The translations under genes were made by a program, and so were the position numbers. A DNA stretch of 64,000 nt, taken from the NCBI GenBank assembly GCA_036244855.1, contig BQKZ01000358.1, positions 30,623 through 94,622 on the forward strand, given 5' to 3'. This document shows, piece by piece, positions 1 to 13,762 of this stretch. The notes under the pieces are model-generated. The model worked only from the letters and a program-made list of their open reading frames with translations, ran no database searches and was not told the origin of the DNA. Origin of the DNA: Temnopleurus reevesii. Lineage: Eukaryota > Echinodermata > Echinoidea > Temnopleuroida > Temnopleuridae. Numbering within the stretch: position 1 is the first letter of the stretch; each line of letters opens with the position of its first letter.

Positions 1-3000
1 AAAACAAAAGAATCTTAATAATGGTGCATTGGAATTATAATCCAAACAGATATGGCACTCTGATGGGGCTGCTGGTATGCCATAAGACTTCAGACGGATC
101 GCAAGCCCATGAGCCCTGTTTGTTATTATAGAGGTAACATTTCTTGGACATCACTTCTAATGACCTCATTAAAGGTCTCCTCAGATTTGGCTGTTATCCA
201 CTTTCAAAATGAAATAATATGGAATTGATTCCTCGTTTGAAAAGTTCGCGTTAAGGCTTGATTAGCAGTAATGTATATGGTTGTGATAGTTTCTTTTCAT
301 CAAAATCACATTTCAATCAATGTGATTATTTGGATTCTGGAAGAAGTATTGAACATGGAAATTTCCTGGAAGTTTCTCATTGTACGCCCATCGAAATATA
401 TTGTATGTCCATCGAACTATATTGTATAAATGAAACAAAAACTTATGAAATAAATAAACGTTAACTAGCATATAATGATGTAGGAAAATATTAAACTTTT
501 CCGTTTTCGTATGCTCCGACTTTTTGAAAGTTACCAAATGCCATGTTATTTTCAGAATATTGAACTATTGTTTACATATGTTGTCATGAAATAACAATTA
601 TCACATCATTATATGTATCCAGTCTTTCATGATAATGAAAGTTTCGAGGTGGAATCTATTTTCAGGAAATCTCAAACTACACAACGGAAGTGTAGGAAAG
701 CTTGAGAATCCTTTGTTCAATTCCAATCCATAAATCATTTCAATTCATGTCACATAGCCTTCACATGATAATAAAGTACAGCATATGGTTTTCTTCGAGG
801 AGATTCGCTTATTTTTCTATCGACAGATATGATAAAGAAAAGGATACAGCGGATGTGCATCTCCCTCATCACCTTTGTTTATATTTATTTTAAGAATCAC
901 TGCACCATAAAATGTTTGAACCCCCCAAAAAGTGTTGAATGTATCAATCTGAATTATTTTTGTGAAATAAATGCACCATATATTTTGCTACTACTTCCTG
1001 GTTGATATAATATTGCAATTCCAAACTACATACTTTTATCTTTAGATATTGATCCTAACATTAGCCGAATGTATGGTTTTTCACAACAAAAACGTCGGAT
1101 CAGTTTCATAAACACTACAGGAAAATGTTGTATTGTTACAATAATGATGTAATAACATATAGACATAATATCGAACTTATACACAACCATTTATCTCCGT
1201 TAAAATATGACATTATAACATATTTACAGACAAATAAATCTAAGTATTTAATTGGAAAAGGAAAAGTGCGATGGATGAATGTGATGTTGTCCTTTATAAG
1301 CAGGAAGGAGGGGTAATCCACGGTCACATCCATTAAGATCAGCTTATAATCACAGGCCTTTCCAAAAGATTATAATCATTAGGTCACTGGTAAATGAAGA
1401 TTCTTTCGTTATCTGGCAAAATTGGTAGCAAGATGAGTCATCGTAATCACTTCAGCGTCATGCTAAAAATACCGCTAAAATTTAATGTGCAATTTTTATT
1501 GAAAAGTACAGGCCATGGTGTGCTTATTTTTTTAATTCACTTTTAATTGGTGCAGCTAAACTAAAAAAAATACCCAATTTGGTCTGAAAAAAATAGGCAC
1601 CAATCCGGAATTAACTTCTGTTCATAAAGTTGCGGACATATAACCACTCACAGATTTGGATTGCCCAGCTCAGCCGTCGGCTGATTTTAAAAGATCCATG
1701 ATATACATATACAGTATACAATCCATTTTCCTCAAATGTCAAATCACACAGTGACCGGGTTTGGGTTACTAATCCAACTATTGTACTCGAACAATATCTT
1801 GTTAACCGAAAAAGTCCACCTTCTAATGAAGACGTGTAACTCCCATTACAATTAAGACAGTAAACAGTCACGATTACGACAGTAGACGGTCTGCTTTAAC
1901 TTAAAAGTACGTTCTGATGAAAGCAGTCATTTTAGACTGAAGTTCTAAAGAGTTATGACTATCTGAATAACAATATTCACAATCGATATTTTCTAGAATA
2001 ATACAGAGAAAAGGTTCCATGTCATACCTGTGAAAATCACTTTGCGCATTTCATGTATTCATTTAGAAATTGACATCACCTTTCATTTTGGGGCTGAGTC
2101 TTCTGTAATCTCGTCTTGGCAACTCCATCGCGAAGAGAGCTAGCTAACATGTCTAATGAAGCTAGCTCGTCTCTAATTTGAAAACCATCTGTTGAAGGTC
2201 TGATGAGTTTTGCATCTATAATAACCCTTCAGATCCCGTGTAAAACCTGAAGAAAAATTGCATTTGAAGGTGACGAGTAATGGCTTGCATCGTCCCGTCA
2301 CTAATAGCTTGATTACTGTTTGCTTTTTCTGGTGCTTCTTCTTCAAATATTACCTAGACATTGTGCTTGAAGGATGCGGTATATCTCAATTATGTTGATA
2401 GCCAAAGATCCATGGGTATTCTTATGATTAAATATCAGATTGATATCAGTCTCTAGTATCATTGCTTCCCATAATCATAGACCCATTCATACAACACAAA
2501 CATGTTTGCTACAAGAACATGATAGTAATATTTCTAACATTCAACCTCAATGCAAGCAACATTATTTGAGGGCTAACTAGAGCAATTGACAAGTTAATCC
2601 AACTTATAAGAAGAGAACATACCCATGAAGTGATCTTTATTACGAAGGTCAACGGCTTACAAGTCCTAAACAAATGTGATATTGTCAAAAATGCTGGATA
2701 TCTGACATTGCTCATCATATATGTATATTATCAAATGCATATTTTTGTTCTTCATCATGTGAACTAAATTCAAATAATATACTAGGCAAGATCACGAGCT
2801 ATATTACTTAAAACGTATGATGTTGTGTTATTTGTACGTTATTTAGAGAATCATTAATAAAAGTAACAACGGTGAATATAATAATCAAAAGTAGAATAAA
2901 AATAACAAAAAATAGAAAACAATATATAATTAGATAAATGTCCCTACAATCGCAGCACATCTTTCTAGATGTGCTAGGTATTTCACATCTATTTGGTGAA

Positions 3001-6000
3001 TAGCATGCATTTCACATCTATTTGGTGAATAGCCGGAAAAAATTTGTACATCGTTATAGCTCTATCGCCTATGTACACATCCCATTATGAACTTACAAAA
3101 GGGTGGCGTCGCTACATATACAAATGCCTGAATCCATATCTGTCCTTGATGCAAAAACAATAAATAGAGGTTGCATAGACCAACTATCATTATTGATTTG
3201 GTGTGTTTGGATAAGAGAGACGCACGGAAGGAAGATCATCATGATGGTCAGTAGATGTATGATCCAAGGTAGATATAAACTTGGTGGTCCTATGTAATTA
3301 AAAGTGGTCAGCTGCTGTTAAATGCAATCTATTCGCGCTTGCTATATGTGAATTTCTCTTTCTTTCATATCCATTTATTTCTATTCAGGTTTGTAAAAGC
3401 GAGACAATATCGTTCCCCATTCCTACCGTCTGCCATTCTCAATCTTCTATCCTACATTTAACGTGATTCTAAGTTCAAGATTTAAAAAAAATCGTTTAAA
3501 GAAATCTGTCGTTTCCATAACTCAACGAGTCCCCCAATGTTTAACCATTAGACTGAACCGAAATCACTCCGTATTACATTTTCTCAAAGTCAATAAGTCA
3601 ATCTTTGACTTATTTTATTATTTTTTAATCAATTTCCGATTACCATTAGAATAATTGAATTCCAAATTGATTTGTTGAAATCTTGATTGCACAAAATGCT
3701 GTATAAAATGACAAGGTTTCTACATTGGCACTAGCTAAGGAAGGGAGGAGCTGGAAATATGTATTAAAAGATTTCCATTGGATATAAACTCAAAGGAAAA
3801 GTAAACTCGTAATCACATCTTGAAGACTTGTATAAACAAATACATACGGGGGGACGTCCCTGTCAATTCCACCGACATATGAAAGTAGGTTAAATACATA
3901 TCCATATTCTAATAATTCCATAACTATATATACTTTCTTCTTCTGGATGTACTACTTCCTGAATAGACACTTTGTTATAGAAGGATGTCATTCACCTGTC
4001 TCGCTGTACAAGGCGGAAAACCATCAATGGTTATGGTTGTTTATATAGTCCTTTCGTGATGACCGATTATTACATCAAGGTGTGCTCAATATGATATTGA
4101 ACTTGTCTTGTCTGTTTCCCTTGGGTCGTGTGTCCGAAGTTTCTTGTGAGAAAGTGCACCGTGTGGACCATCCCTTTTCCGATTACGCCAACGTATAAAG
4201 TAACCTATTGGGCGAGGGTCGTTCAAATTAACTGACTACTAGCTCTCTACGAACATTTCCTCTATTTTGGAATATCAAAAAAGAATGCAGACTACTGGGG
4301 GTTAGAAGGGAATGACATACTTTTCTGTCCTATTGGGCAAAATGTTATGGATATCCAATGTCAAGATTGTGAAACGTTACCTTTAAATATGACAATTAAA
4401 GATCAAATCAAAAAATTGATTTTGACATATACCTAAAACAATGATTAGAATAGAGTAAATCACAAACAAATAGTAGGCGTAATTCCTAATACAACAGTAT
4501 CCACGGCACATGTTGACAAAACTCGAAAGACACATTACTACATGTATATGTCACGCAGAATGTTCTTCAGCTTCACTTTTTTTAAAATCTTGATCACCAT
4601 CTTAGTTAAGTGCTGTATAAAGTGATATAGTAAATGGGGAATAACATGTTGAAAATGTACGACATAAAAGGTATACACCATTTTCCATTGCGATAATCAT
4701 CTATTATAATTTGATTTAAAATATTTCATATATCCATTGAAAGTAACGGGGTATGTCAATATAGATAACTGTAGTTATCAGGAGCAAATGCTCATTTTTT
4801 TTGTAATCTGAAATAGATGGGAAAATTAAATATGTTGTGAAAATTCTATACTGTAGAGCAAAAACACTTCATAATTATATGGAAAACAGTATTTCCAAAA
4901 TAAAATTTTAGGAGACATATAGATCTATGATCATAGCTTCAGAAATATATATAACATTTCATCTCGCTTTTACTTGAATGTTTTAACTGGAAATATCTGA
5001 AAAATTGGGGAACTTCACAACATGAAATCACCATTTTTTTTCTGACAGCATATCACTGTTATACTCAGCACAAGTCCCACACACGATGTGGTGAAGATAC
5101 AGTGAAGACATTGTACGCATCAATCCAAACAGTGATGGACGTGGCAGATATCTAAATGGTGCATTGTTTGTGATTACAGGTGCGATTAAGTATCTCTCTA
5201 CCTCTCATCCTATCTTTTGATTATTACCAGAAAGATGATTATCATTCATAGAATGCCTTCTGAATGAAGCCACGCGGTGTGTCACTGGGTTCTTGACACA
5301 ATTAACATCATTTCTAATTAGATAGAAGGGATAGTAATCATATGGTATGATGCATGGTTGGCCACACAGGTATGACGGTTTACTGATCCGGAGTAAAAAT
5401 GTAGTCAAGAGATATTGCGTAATTAATCATGTACACAACATACCCTGGGTATATTGAGAAAGAGTAACACAAAATACCTGTACAAATCAAATCGGCGAAT
5501 GTGCTTAGACTAGACGTACATAACAAACGGACAAATACAAAAAACAACATACACGTAAACATACAGACGTGTACGTACATACAACTGTTAGTCCTAATAC
5601 TTTCTCACTGGCACTAACTATTGCACTGCTTGAAGACTGCTTGAAGAAATGTGCTTAAAATAATTAATCCATACTTTCATTATGTATATTTGTGTAATTT
5701 GATTGTTGTATCGTTGTCTTTGTTGAAATTGCCGAATGAATAATAATAATAATAATACCATGCAAAGCTACAACATTATCTCTATATCAAATCAAAGTAA
5801 AATGCATTTTTACATAATTATGTTTTCCCCATTTTCTTTGGCGTTTCCTTGTTTCAGTGCACATTCTCGTCTAATGAACTCACATCAAGCAGGATATAAA
5901 GGCTGCCTATATAGTTTCTAAATTTTGTGTAGATATTAGTTATGAGTGTATTTTGCCAAAATATTATTTTTAACTACAAAATTATTATCAAATGTCAGGG

Positions 6001-7599
6001 ATAATCACTTAAGTCAACACCATTGGCTTGGCTTGGTGTCATCAAAACCATATTTAGAACACTCAAGTGATGTTGATAGTTACAATCTCGAAAATAGGGA
6101 AACGTTCCCTATTTCGCTTTATTATTTACATTAACACATGGATCCACGGTTCAGAGCTTAGAAATGGATATTTCCATGGAAATGTGTTATTGATATCGAA
6201 TCGGAAAACAATATCTTCCTTTAGCTATTTGGGACCAATGTGACCGAAAAAAGTAGCATCACACAACCATAGCTACCATTACGTTCCGGAGGCGTTGCAG
6301 TTGAATGATTGACAGGGAGAATAAATGAAGACTGTCTCTTGACAATAATTAAAAGCGATATTAGTGATACCCTTTATGGTTTCAAGGCGAGGAATTTCAG
6401 TCTACATGCAATACACACAATATATATATTTTTCATACTTCTCCCTCGATCTTCATCCTAATACGCTTATCCGCGCTAATCCACGCACGAGTGATGTGGA
6501 TTAGGAGCCCTAGAATCTGGGGAGTAAACCCAAACACAAGGGTCTGTTGCATCAAAATGGCGCAAGTTAAAGCCAAAGTCTTGAGAAACGGAAATGTGGT
6601 ATTACCTTATTCTATCCCGTAGAGTCCCAATGATTATACGTCTTTCTCCTCCCTCCAAAAGGTGAAGTCCTTAAAGGGAAATAATCAAAGGAAATAAACG
6701 TTTATAAGAGACATTTCTTTAAAAAAAATGTTTTTGAAGGCAATGACATTTTCCTCTATTATTTGCTCATACCACGTAGTATTAACACAAAAATCTGCGG
6801 ATCGGCAGAATTCATTTCTACCTCAACACCTTTCAAGATGCTGGAAAATGTTCGTAAGGCAAAGCCATTTCTTTATGTATACACATGTAAAAAACCTAAA
6901 AAGTATAGACCTTTGATGAATTTTAAAGCGGTAACCATAACAACATTATTATTACACTCTCAACACTTTGGGCAAAACGTTAACTCAATACTTTCCACAT
7001 AACTATTGGTTAAAATATGTCAGATTTATTGTTGAATTGAGCATTTCCGCAAAAGGTATGGCAGATTGTGTGGAGAGTGGGTTGTCCAGTATAGGAAAAA
7101 AAAGAGCACCAACTTTTTAAAGAAGGTATAATATATTAAAAACCTAACATTACAGATGTAAGTTTACAGATTTGTCATTTACAGTCCATCTCTGGGGTTT
7201 ATAATACAATCATGATACAACTGTGCGGTTCTTGATAGTGCAAAAATAGGGTTCTTCATACTACCGTTAATTCCAAAGGAATAATACAAATATGCTTCCA
7301 ATTATGCAAACATAATCGTGATTCATAATTACCCCGGAACATAGACCACATCAAAACATCATAACATTATTCACTCAAGCTTTACTCGTCGAGGTTGTTT
7401 GCAATATAATGTTTATCTCATGGGGGAATATGTCATTCGCAATGTGTGAACATATCAAATCATGCAGATATTCTTCGTATAAAATAACATATTATTCAAG
7501 GATTTGGTCTCTTGTCTATCATACCGGTTCATTACACTCTTAAAAAGCATGGCAAAAGTTTATCCAAACACTTGGTAACAGACTGTTCACACACGAGTC

Positions 7600-8672
7600 T
7601 GATTGAAATATGTCCAAGTTATCGTGGAATTCTACATGCCCTATTCGTATAAAGTTCTTCCAACTTACGTTCGGATTTTTAAATCTAACCATATGTTGGT
7701 AAATAACTGATGGTTATGTGCACCGTATTTTGGCCAGTGTTGGGTAAACATTTGTCCATCTGTTTTTTATGTGTGCATGTAAGAGTTCCCTCTTTGCTCC
7801 TCATTAAGTAATTAATGTCGTTCCTAGTATTTCCTCAATTTGTCTGGAGAGCCCATTCTACGATCTTTACGGTCACGGCTCTGCCATTCTAGGAAAATTG
7901 CAGTTCATCTTTGTTCGTGTTATAATTCTTTTGATAATAGCTACCGTGCAATATTCGACAAAATACCCCCATCAATATTTTCGTTCGTAATTCTCTTTCG
8001 TTGGAAAATGTCTTCTTAGAACTGTTATCACCATAAAATGATCTCTGAGATTACCCATGCACTGATCCATTCGATATACACCGTCATTTGCTCATTTCTC
8101 TTGGAAATGATCCACGTAAAAATGTTCTCCAGATGTTATTAATGTTTGGTTACATGCACGTTGATATGCCTCACGAAAGTTCGTGTTGTCCTGGCCCCTG
8201 TAACCTAAAGCGTTCCAATCGATCGTACGACTGATATCAATCACAAGTCTATGGGATATCATGTAGAAAAATTTGCGATTGGTTGCAAGTTTGTTTTATA
8301 TTACAGTCCCCTGAACTTGTTGAAGGATCCCAGTGAGGGACAACGACAATCAAAAATTTCGTCATCGTTTTGACTGCTCCAGGGATTTGTTCGGAAGCAC
8401 ATTGTTTCATGGAACTGCCCTAGCCAGTTTAGCAAACAATCGAAACTCCTGGATGTTGCATCCCATCGGGTAGAGAAGAAGTTCAAGTACAAGACATGAT
8501 CAACATCCTCAAAGAGTAACACTTGTTTTTGGTTGTCAAAAATCTCCTGGGGCTTTTCAACCATGTATCTTATCATCATGATCATAGTAAAACAATTCTT
8601 GCGTATCATCATCTTCACTATAATAATTGCCAAAATTGTCAAACATCTCCTGGGGCGGGAAAAACCCATCAT
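7600..8672 (-). pseudogene. Possible decayed coding tract, unidentified
   Basis: Read on the minus strand, this stretch holds several open segments with protein-like composition, interrupted by stops and frame changes. One covers 8672-8301 and includes the run FFSTRWDATSRSF and the run LGQFHETMCF. Another at about 8250-8095 includes NALGYRGQDNTNFREAYQRA. A third lies near 8020-7860. I do not recognise a family. It could be a dead gene, a transposon relic or chance open frames in AT-rich DNA. Part of the first segment overlaps a tandem DNA duplication. Confidence 0.2.
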
Positions 8673-8755
8673 ATTTCAACCATGTCCCTTATTATCATGA
8701 TCATGGTAAAACAATTCTTGCGTATCATCATCTTCACTATAATAATGATTTTGGC
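8533..8755. repeat. Tandem duplication, two copies of about 105-120 bp
   Basis: Both copies begin with a TCTCCTGGGGC motif (about 8543 and 8645) and share a nearly identical stretch of about 60 bp that includes AAACAATTCTTGCGTATCAT. The second copy has a short insertion after the first motif. Confidence 0.85.
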
Positions 8756-9785
8756 CTATAGGACTTTGAGAAGATGGGTATAACTAGGCTAGTAGAGCCA
8801 TTACCTTATGTCCAAGTTGGCTCATGTTAATTGGTGTTCCGATATGATTTAAGTGGACCGTGCATTAATAACGTCGTATATAGGTCAAAATCAATCTTGC
8901 ATGTTGTTGGAAGGATTTTCACCCGCCTTCCTTTGTTAACAAACCCTAATATAGATTTTATAATGTTAATAGCTGGACACTGACGAAATGCATTTGGATA
9001 GATAAGAACAACTACTTTCTATTCCTTGGGTGGATACATTACTATTAATTTCTTTGTCAAAATATTAGTTCATCATTGATCCGTAACTTACAGAGTTAAC
9101 GACGCAATAACTAATTTTTCGATTCTCCTTATACTGATATTGCCATTGTGGCTTAAATAATTTTGTTGGGTAAGCGTATAATTAAATATTACATCCTGTT
9201 AACTTACATGTTTGTTGTAAATTATATTTTCAGCATTAATTAATCATATCGAAATCAAATTGTCTTCGTCTTTAAAGAAGATCTATCAAGTAGTCTTGCT
9301 TTGCCTAATGAAGTTTAAAGTCAAAATACATAGATTTCATTCATACAAACATTCGAATTTAGGTACATAAGACCAATATTCTGATATTTGATACGGTTCA
9401 TTAGGACGATGAACTATATTTGCATGAGGGCAAAAAAAAATTATGTGCTAAGTGCGTGGAGTTCTCAAATAACATATGTAGGAATTATACAAATCTGTTG
9501 TCAAAGCGACAATAAACAAACAATTTCAACAAAGGCGATGCACCATTGGATCGATAAAAGAACAATTGACCCAAACCACAACACGGAAATATTTGATGCA
9601 AAGACCTTGTGTTGAGCTCCATATGGTAAAGATTATTCAACGTTTTTGAATAATAATTTATTACACATCAATGATGGGTGGTTTGTTATGTTTGTATGAA
9701 AAATGTAAAAGTTTGATGAATATCACCTTGGCAATGACTGTCGATCCGTCTCGCCCTTTTTTGAAGATAAATAACGAACACAATA

Positions 9786-9965
9786 TGAACTATTTCCGTA
9801 AAATAAAGTGGGGCATGGGATAATAGAATCTGTATGAGGTGTATTGAACTGTGCGGATACATCAATTACAAGCCAGTTCCTATTTGAATAGCATTACAAA
9901 AGAGCATTAAATGTGTGTATGTCGACTTAATTCTACAGAAATAAATTATATCGGATTAATGAAGC
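9786..9965. repeat. Interspersed repeat, copy A
   Basis: About 180 bp sharing ordered blocks with 11526-11680 and 50178-50326: ACTATTTCCG at the left, AGCATTACAA in the middle, and a right part with GAAATAAATTATATCG. The left and right ends are weakly complementary (TTTCCG and CAGAAA), so it may be a small inverted-repeat element. Confidence 0.6.
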
Positions 9966-11059
9966 AATCATTATAACGCGTGGTACACGTCTCGACATGG
10001 CGAGTCGGAATTATAATAACCATGACATTAGTTGTGGGGTTCACATTTAGAGCCAAAACTATGAGGTTTCAGAAATTATGACATTCCTATGGAGGCTTAT
10101 ACCTGCAGCGCAAAGGCGATTTTGTACAAGTCGCCTTTTCATCTTAAACAAGGCGCCAAGGAGAGTTTGTACAGGTCGCCTTCTCACGTTGTCGACTGAG
10201 ACAAGGCATCAATGTGAATAAGAACAAGCTGCCTTCTCCCCTTCACATTCGCGCTGCACGATCAAGCTTTCTAGAGATAGAAAGACGGACAGTGCTTTCA
10301 TGTCTTTATTAGATAACAGCACCAGGGAATAAAGTCGGAGGTATCATCCGAATAATTACATAACTGTTCACCAGCTTGACTAATAGGGCTGTCATATATT
10401 TCATACCGGGACACAAACAAAGCTACTTTTCATGAAACCGACTGAGGAGCTATAATCATGATGGTTTCGTGAAACTCATCAAACGGGCCCTTGGGATGCA
10501 TGTGTGACAGCCCCCATCACAACACCCACTTAAATGTAAATTCATGGGTGTCATTCATATATATGTATAAATACTAGTATGTGTTTTAGAACAATTACCA
10601 GCCATTATGGTGGTAAAAACTGAATGTGAGTAAAAAAAAACTGAATGTGAATTATGTTGTTGAACAATAAAATCTTCTCAATAAAGCATGGATGCGGAAA
10701 ACGCTTGATCTGTCACTGGCAACTAAATCAATATGTAATCACGTTCTTGTATGTAAACATTGCACGACATTGATAAAAGTGTATCATGGTGTTGGTCAAC
10801 CGCAAACCATCAATAAGCTAAATACAGTTCAGTGATGAACAAATCATCGACCTTCTTCTCATCAAACTTTGGCCACCATCTAATTGACATGATTTACATG
10901 CTCATATTGTCTGGCACAATTCACACTCCCTTTCACGAAAAGACACGTATTGGTGCCAATTACCAGCAATAACTCATCAAAAATGCAAGTTTTTTTTTGT
11001 TCGCATGCATGGACATGAAAGAAATTAAAATGAATTCGTACTTACATTGATTGGTTCAT

Positions 11060-11170
11060 ACTATTATTATTATTATGTTTACTGTTGAGCGCCATGAGCG
11101 TCAGAGCCTGGCGGATACCGGCGCTATATAAAATATTCATATTATTATTATTATTAACATTATTATTATT
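11060..11170. repeat. GCGCTATATAAA-type repeat flanked by ATT microsatellite
   Basis: Two (ATT)n tracts surround a core containing GAGCGCCATGAGCG and GGCGCTATATAAA. Similar TATATAGCG(C/T) cores next to AAT tracts occur near 15905 and 42660, so this is a dispersed repeat rather than a gene element. Confidence 0.6.
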
Positions 11171-11525
11171 AATATAGAACTACCAAGACCCATATTACGT
11201 TTGAAGAGTTTTAGAATGGTCAATAATAAACATCCATATGGACACTCCCCAATTCTTTCTCTCTCTCTTTCATCCTATATATTTTTCATCAAATGTTTCA
11301 CTTTATTTCCTTTTCTTATTTTTCCTATATTAAGGCTCATTAGTTAGTACAATAGTCAAGTTGAAATATCACGATAGTTATGGTCTTTCAACTTGATTAT
11401 TAACGTTAATGAATATAACCGAATATTACTGATATATATATAGACTGCAATAAATTATGAAATAAATAAACAAATAAATAAATGAATAAACAAATAAATA
11501 CAATAATTACAATAAAGCACGGTAT

Positions 11526-11680
11526 AAATTATTTCCGCAAAATAAAGTCGATCATGGACAATAGAGCCGTATTAAACTGTGCGGACACAACAATGACAAT
11601 TATAGCATTACAATGGAGCATTCAATTGGCGTTCGTCTTAATTTTTCGGAAATAGATTATATCGTTTTAATAATGGGTTC
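11526..11680. repeat. Interspersed repeat, copy B
   Basis: This is a related copy of the repeat at 9786-9965 (shared ATTTCCGCAAAATAAAGT and AGCATTACAA blocks). It ends immediately before the first degenerate copy of the gene 1 MNNL exon. Confidence 0.6.
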
Positions 11681-11694
11681 TGTACTCTTTTCAG

Positions 11695-11750
11695 GGTGGT
11701 ATAATGGATAACGATGATCAACCTCTCCCTACTGCAAGACTACTCGGCCA
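11695..11750 (+). pseudogene. Degenerate MNNL-exon copy 0
   Basis: It follows a TTTTCAG acceptor-like sequence. The segment GATGATCAACCTCTCCCT then ACTGCAAGACTACTC aligns base by base, with many substitutions, to the functional exon at 12168 (GATGGTACAACTGTCCCT). It is the most diverged of four copies, and no splice donor or remainder of the exon is present. Confidence 0.6.
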
Positions 11751-11826
11751 GTCAGTTGAATGGTGCAGATTATTGTGATCTTGACAGATCTTAGTTGATA
11801 GACCCAATGTTTTGTCTCTGTTTTAG

Positions 11827-11910
11827 GGTATCTCGATGGTAGCTGGGGTGACGTTGGTACAACTGTCCCTTCTGGAGTACGACAACTCATGGAGCCGTTC
11901 GAGTAAGAGA
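11827..11910 (+). pseudogene. Partial MNNL-exon copy 1
   Basis: Preceded by a good acceptor tract (TTGTCTCTGTTTTAG). The first 75 or so bases are almost identical to the exon at 12168 and encode GISMVAGVTLVQLSLLEYDN. The sequence then diverges before the cysteine-rich part, and no donor is seen. The preceding intron sequence (GTTGAATGGTGCAG and what follows) is also duplicated, giving a unit of about 176 bp. Confidence 0.8.
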
Positions 11911-12003
11911 GTTGAGTTGTGTAGTCACTCAGTTGAGTGGTGCAGAGTACTGTAATCTTGATAGAACTTAGTTGATAGACCCCATGTTTTGTCTCTGTTT
12001 CAG

Positions 12004-12060
12004 GGTATATCGGTGGTAGCAGGGGTGACGATGGTACAACTGTCCCTTCTGGAGTACTGA
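12004..12060 (+). pseudogene. Partial MNNL-exon copy 2
   Basis: Same acceptor context as copies 1 and 3. It encodes GISVVAGVTMVQLSLLEY followed by an in-frame TGA. The rest of the exon and the donor are absent, so it cannot replace the functional exon without loss of frame. Confidence 0.8.
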
Positions 12061-12167
12061 CTAAGCTAGTCGACTGAGTAACATAGTTGAGTTGAATAGT
12101 CAGTCATTTGATTGGTGCAGAGTAATGTAATCTTGATGTATATCCAAATGTCTTGTGTCCGTTTCAG

Positions 12168-12337
12168 GGTATCTCGATGGTAGCTGGGGTGACGATGGTA
12201 CAACTGTCCCTTCTGGAGTACGACAACTCAGGGAGCCGATTGAGTAACGGAGACTGTTGCGATCCCGGCAGATCAGAAGTGTGCAGGGATAAGTGCGACA
12301 ATAGGTTTGAGATCTGCATCTCTCGTCCAGCCACAGG
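12168..12337 (+). CDS. Gene 1 exon: MNNL domain, part 1
   Basis: Starts after a TTTCAG acceptor in phase 0 and ends at GTAAGT after two bases of a codon (170 bp). It encodes VTMVQLSLLEY, then the paired cysteines GDCCD, then CRDKCDNRFEIC. This is the hydrophobic strand plus CC...C...C..F.(V/I)C pattern of the N-terminal domain of Notch ligands. It corresponds to gene 2 exon 47131-47297, which has the same phases. Confidence 0.88.
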
Positions 12338-13596
12338 GTAAGTAATAATACTTGAATTTATACTTCGGAATAGTCAATGTTCTTTGTCTACTGTTAACAT
12401 TACGTTAAAAATTTCAATAAAATATAAACTTGACGGAAATAGACTGTTCAGGAACATGAGGGTTAAAATAAATCAAATAAAAACTGTTTGAAATCGACAC
12501 TTTGTACCAACTGATGATATTTTCATCTATTACATTTGTTACACGGATAGTGCAATTATACGACATATGATTTTATGTTACATCAATTACTTATGTTGAA
12601 TGGGCTACCCCGGAACAATAAATAAATAAAAAATAAAAATGTGAGCGCAGGCAGTCTCTGGCCCGAGAAGGGGTCGGTTACCTTTATATTTTTGTACGCC
12701 CAATTATGACAATTTCCTTTTCTCTGTATCATCAGAGAGTAAATATGCAACGACTTGGCTCACAGATTTGGCGTAAGATATCAGCGTTCACTTGGGCCAA
12801 AAACGTAACTTAAAATGTAAAACCAATATATGATACAATTTGTTTAATTCAGTTGTCTCGCAACGACCTATAATGGGGTCACACACGCTTCTCCTGCATG
12901 TGTGATAAAGTGCTCTGATGCTGTGACAAATCCAAAATCTTAACTTAAAAGTCGATATAGTCTTATCTTTTCAGCCATGATTCATATTTCATAAGCCGTT
13001 TGTCATTTGTTATTCATGTTATCTAAAATTGTTGACTTCATTATTTTCTCGTTTTTATCAAATCATTTCAGGGATCTCGACATGTCATTATGTCATTTTT
13101 TCTCAGCGAACACATCGCTAATACTGGACAATACAGACCACGTACCATTCCCAGCATCTTTGCCGATGCAAGATGGCAGCACTCTGGGTAACCCGCTGAC
13201 CATTCCTATACCTGATGCATGGGTAGGTCAAGATTCTGACATCTTTTATTTACTCGTATACGATTTTCTTTTTAATAACATTTCTTTATTTGAGTAAAGT
13301 GGTCTTCTATAAATTCAGGGACATAGTGCGAATGCTCCCCCTTTCGAAATCTGAGCGAAATAAAGCTTATGGGTGCAAAAAAACTTACTTTTTTTTTGGG
13401 GGGGGGGGGGGGGTCGTGAAACCCAAGTGCGGACTTATTTTTGCTTGTCAGCTCATGGGCAAGATATAAGATAACGGCTTGCCAGACAATCTTTTTGAAC
13501 GCAACCCACTCTGAGAAAAAAGCTGGCGACGACCCTACGTCTTGATCTCTTGTAGCTACACTTTTATATAGTTAATGATTAATGATGATAATAATA

Positions 13597-13629
<33 letters not shown>

Positions 13630-13725
13630 ATGATAATAATAATGATAACAATGATAATAATGATGATAATAATAATGATAATAATAATAATAATGATAAT
13701 AATAATAATAATGATAATAATAATG

Positions 13726-13762
<37 letters not shown>

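Larger units (their letters stand above)
1..11690. other. Upstream non-coding region of gene 1
   Basis: No convincing gene is visible here. Short open frames have no recognisable domains and AT-rich composition. The gene 1 signal-peptide exon should lie here or further upstream, because the first identified coding exon at 12168 starts in phase 0 with no start methionine or signal sequence. I looked for a short hydrophobic start followed by a phase-0 GT donor, as in gene 2, and found none I trust. The region holds a tandem duplication near 8.5 kb, a decayed coding-like tract on the minus strand and dispersed repeats, listed separately. Confidence 0.6.
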
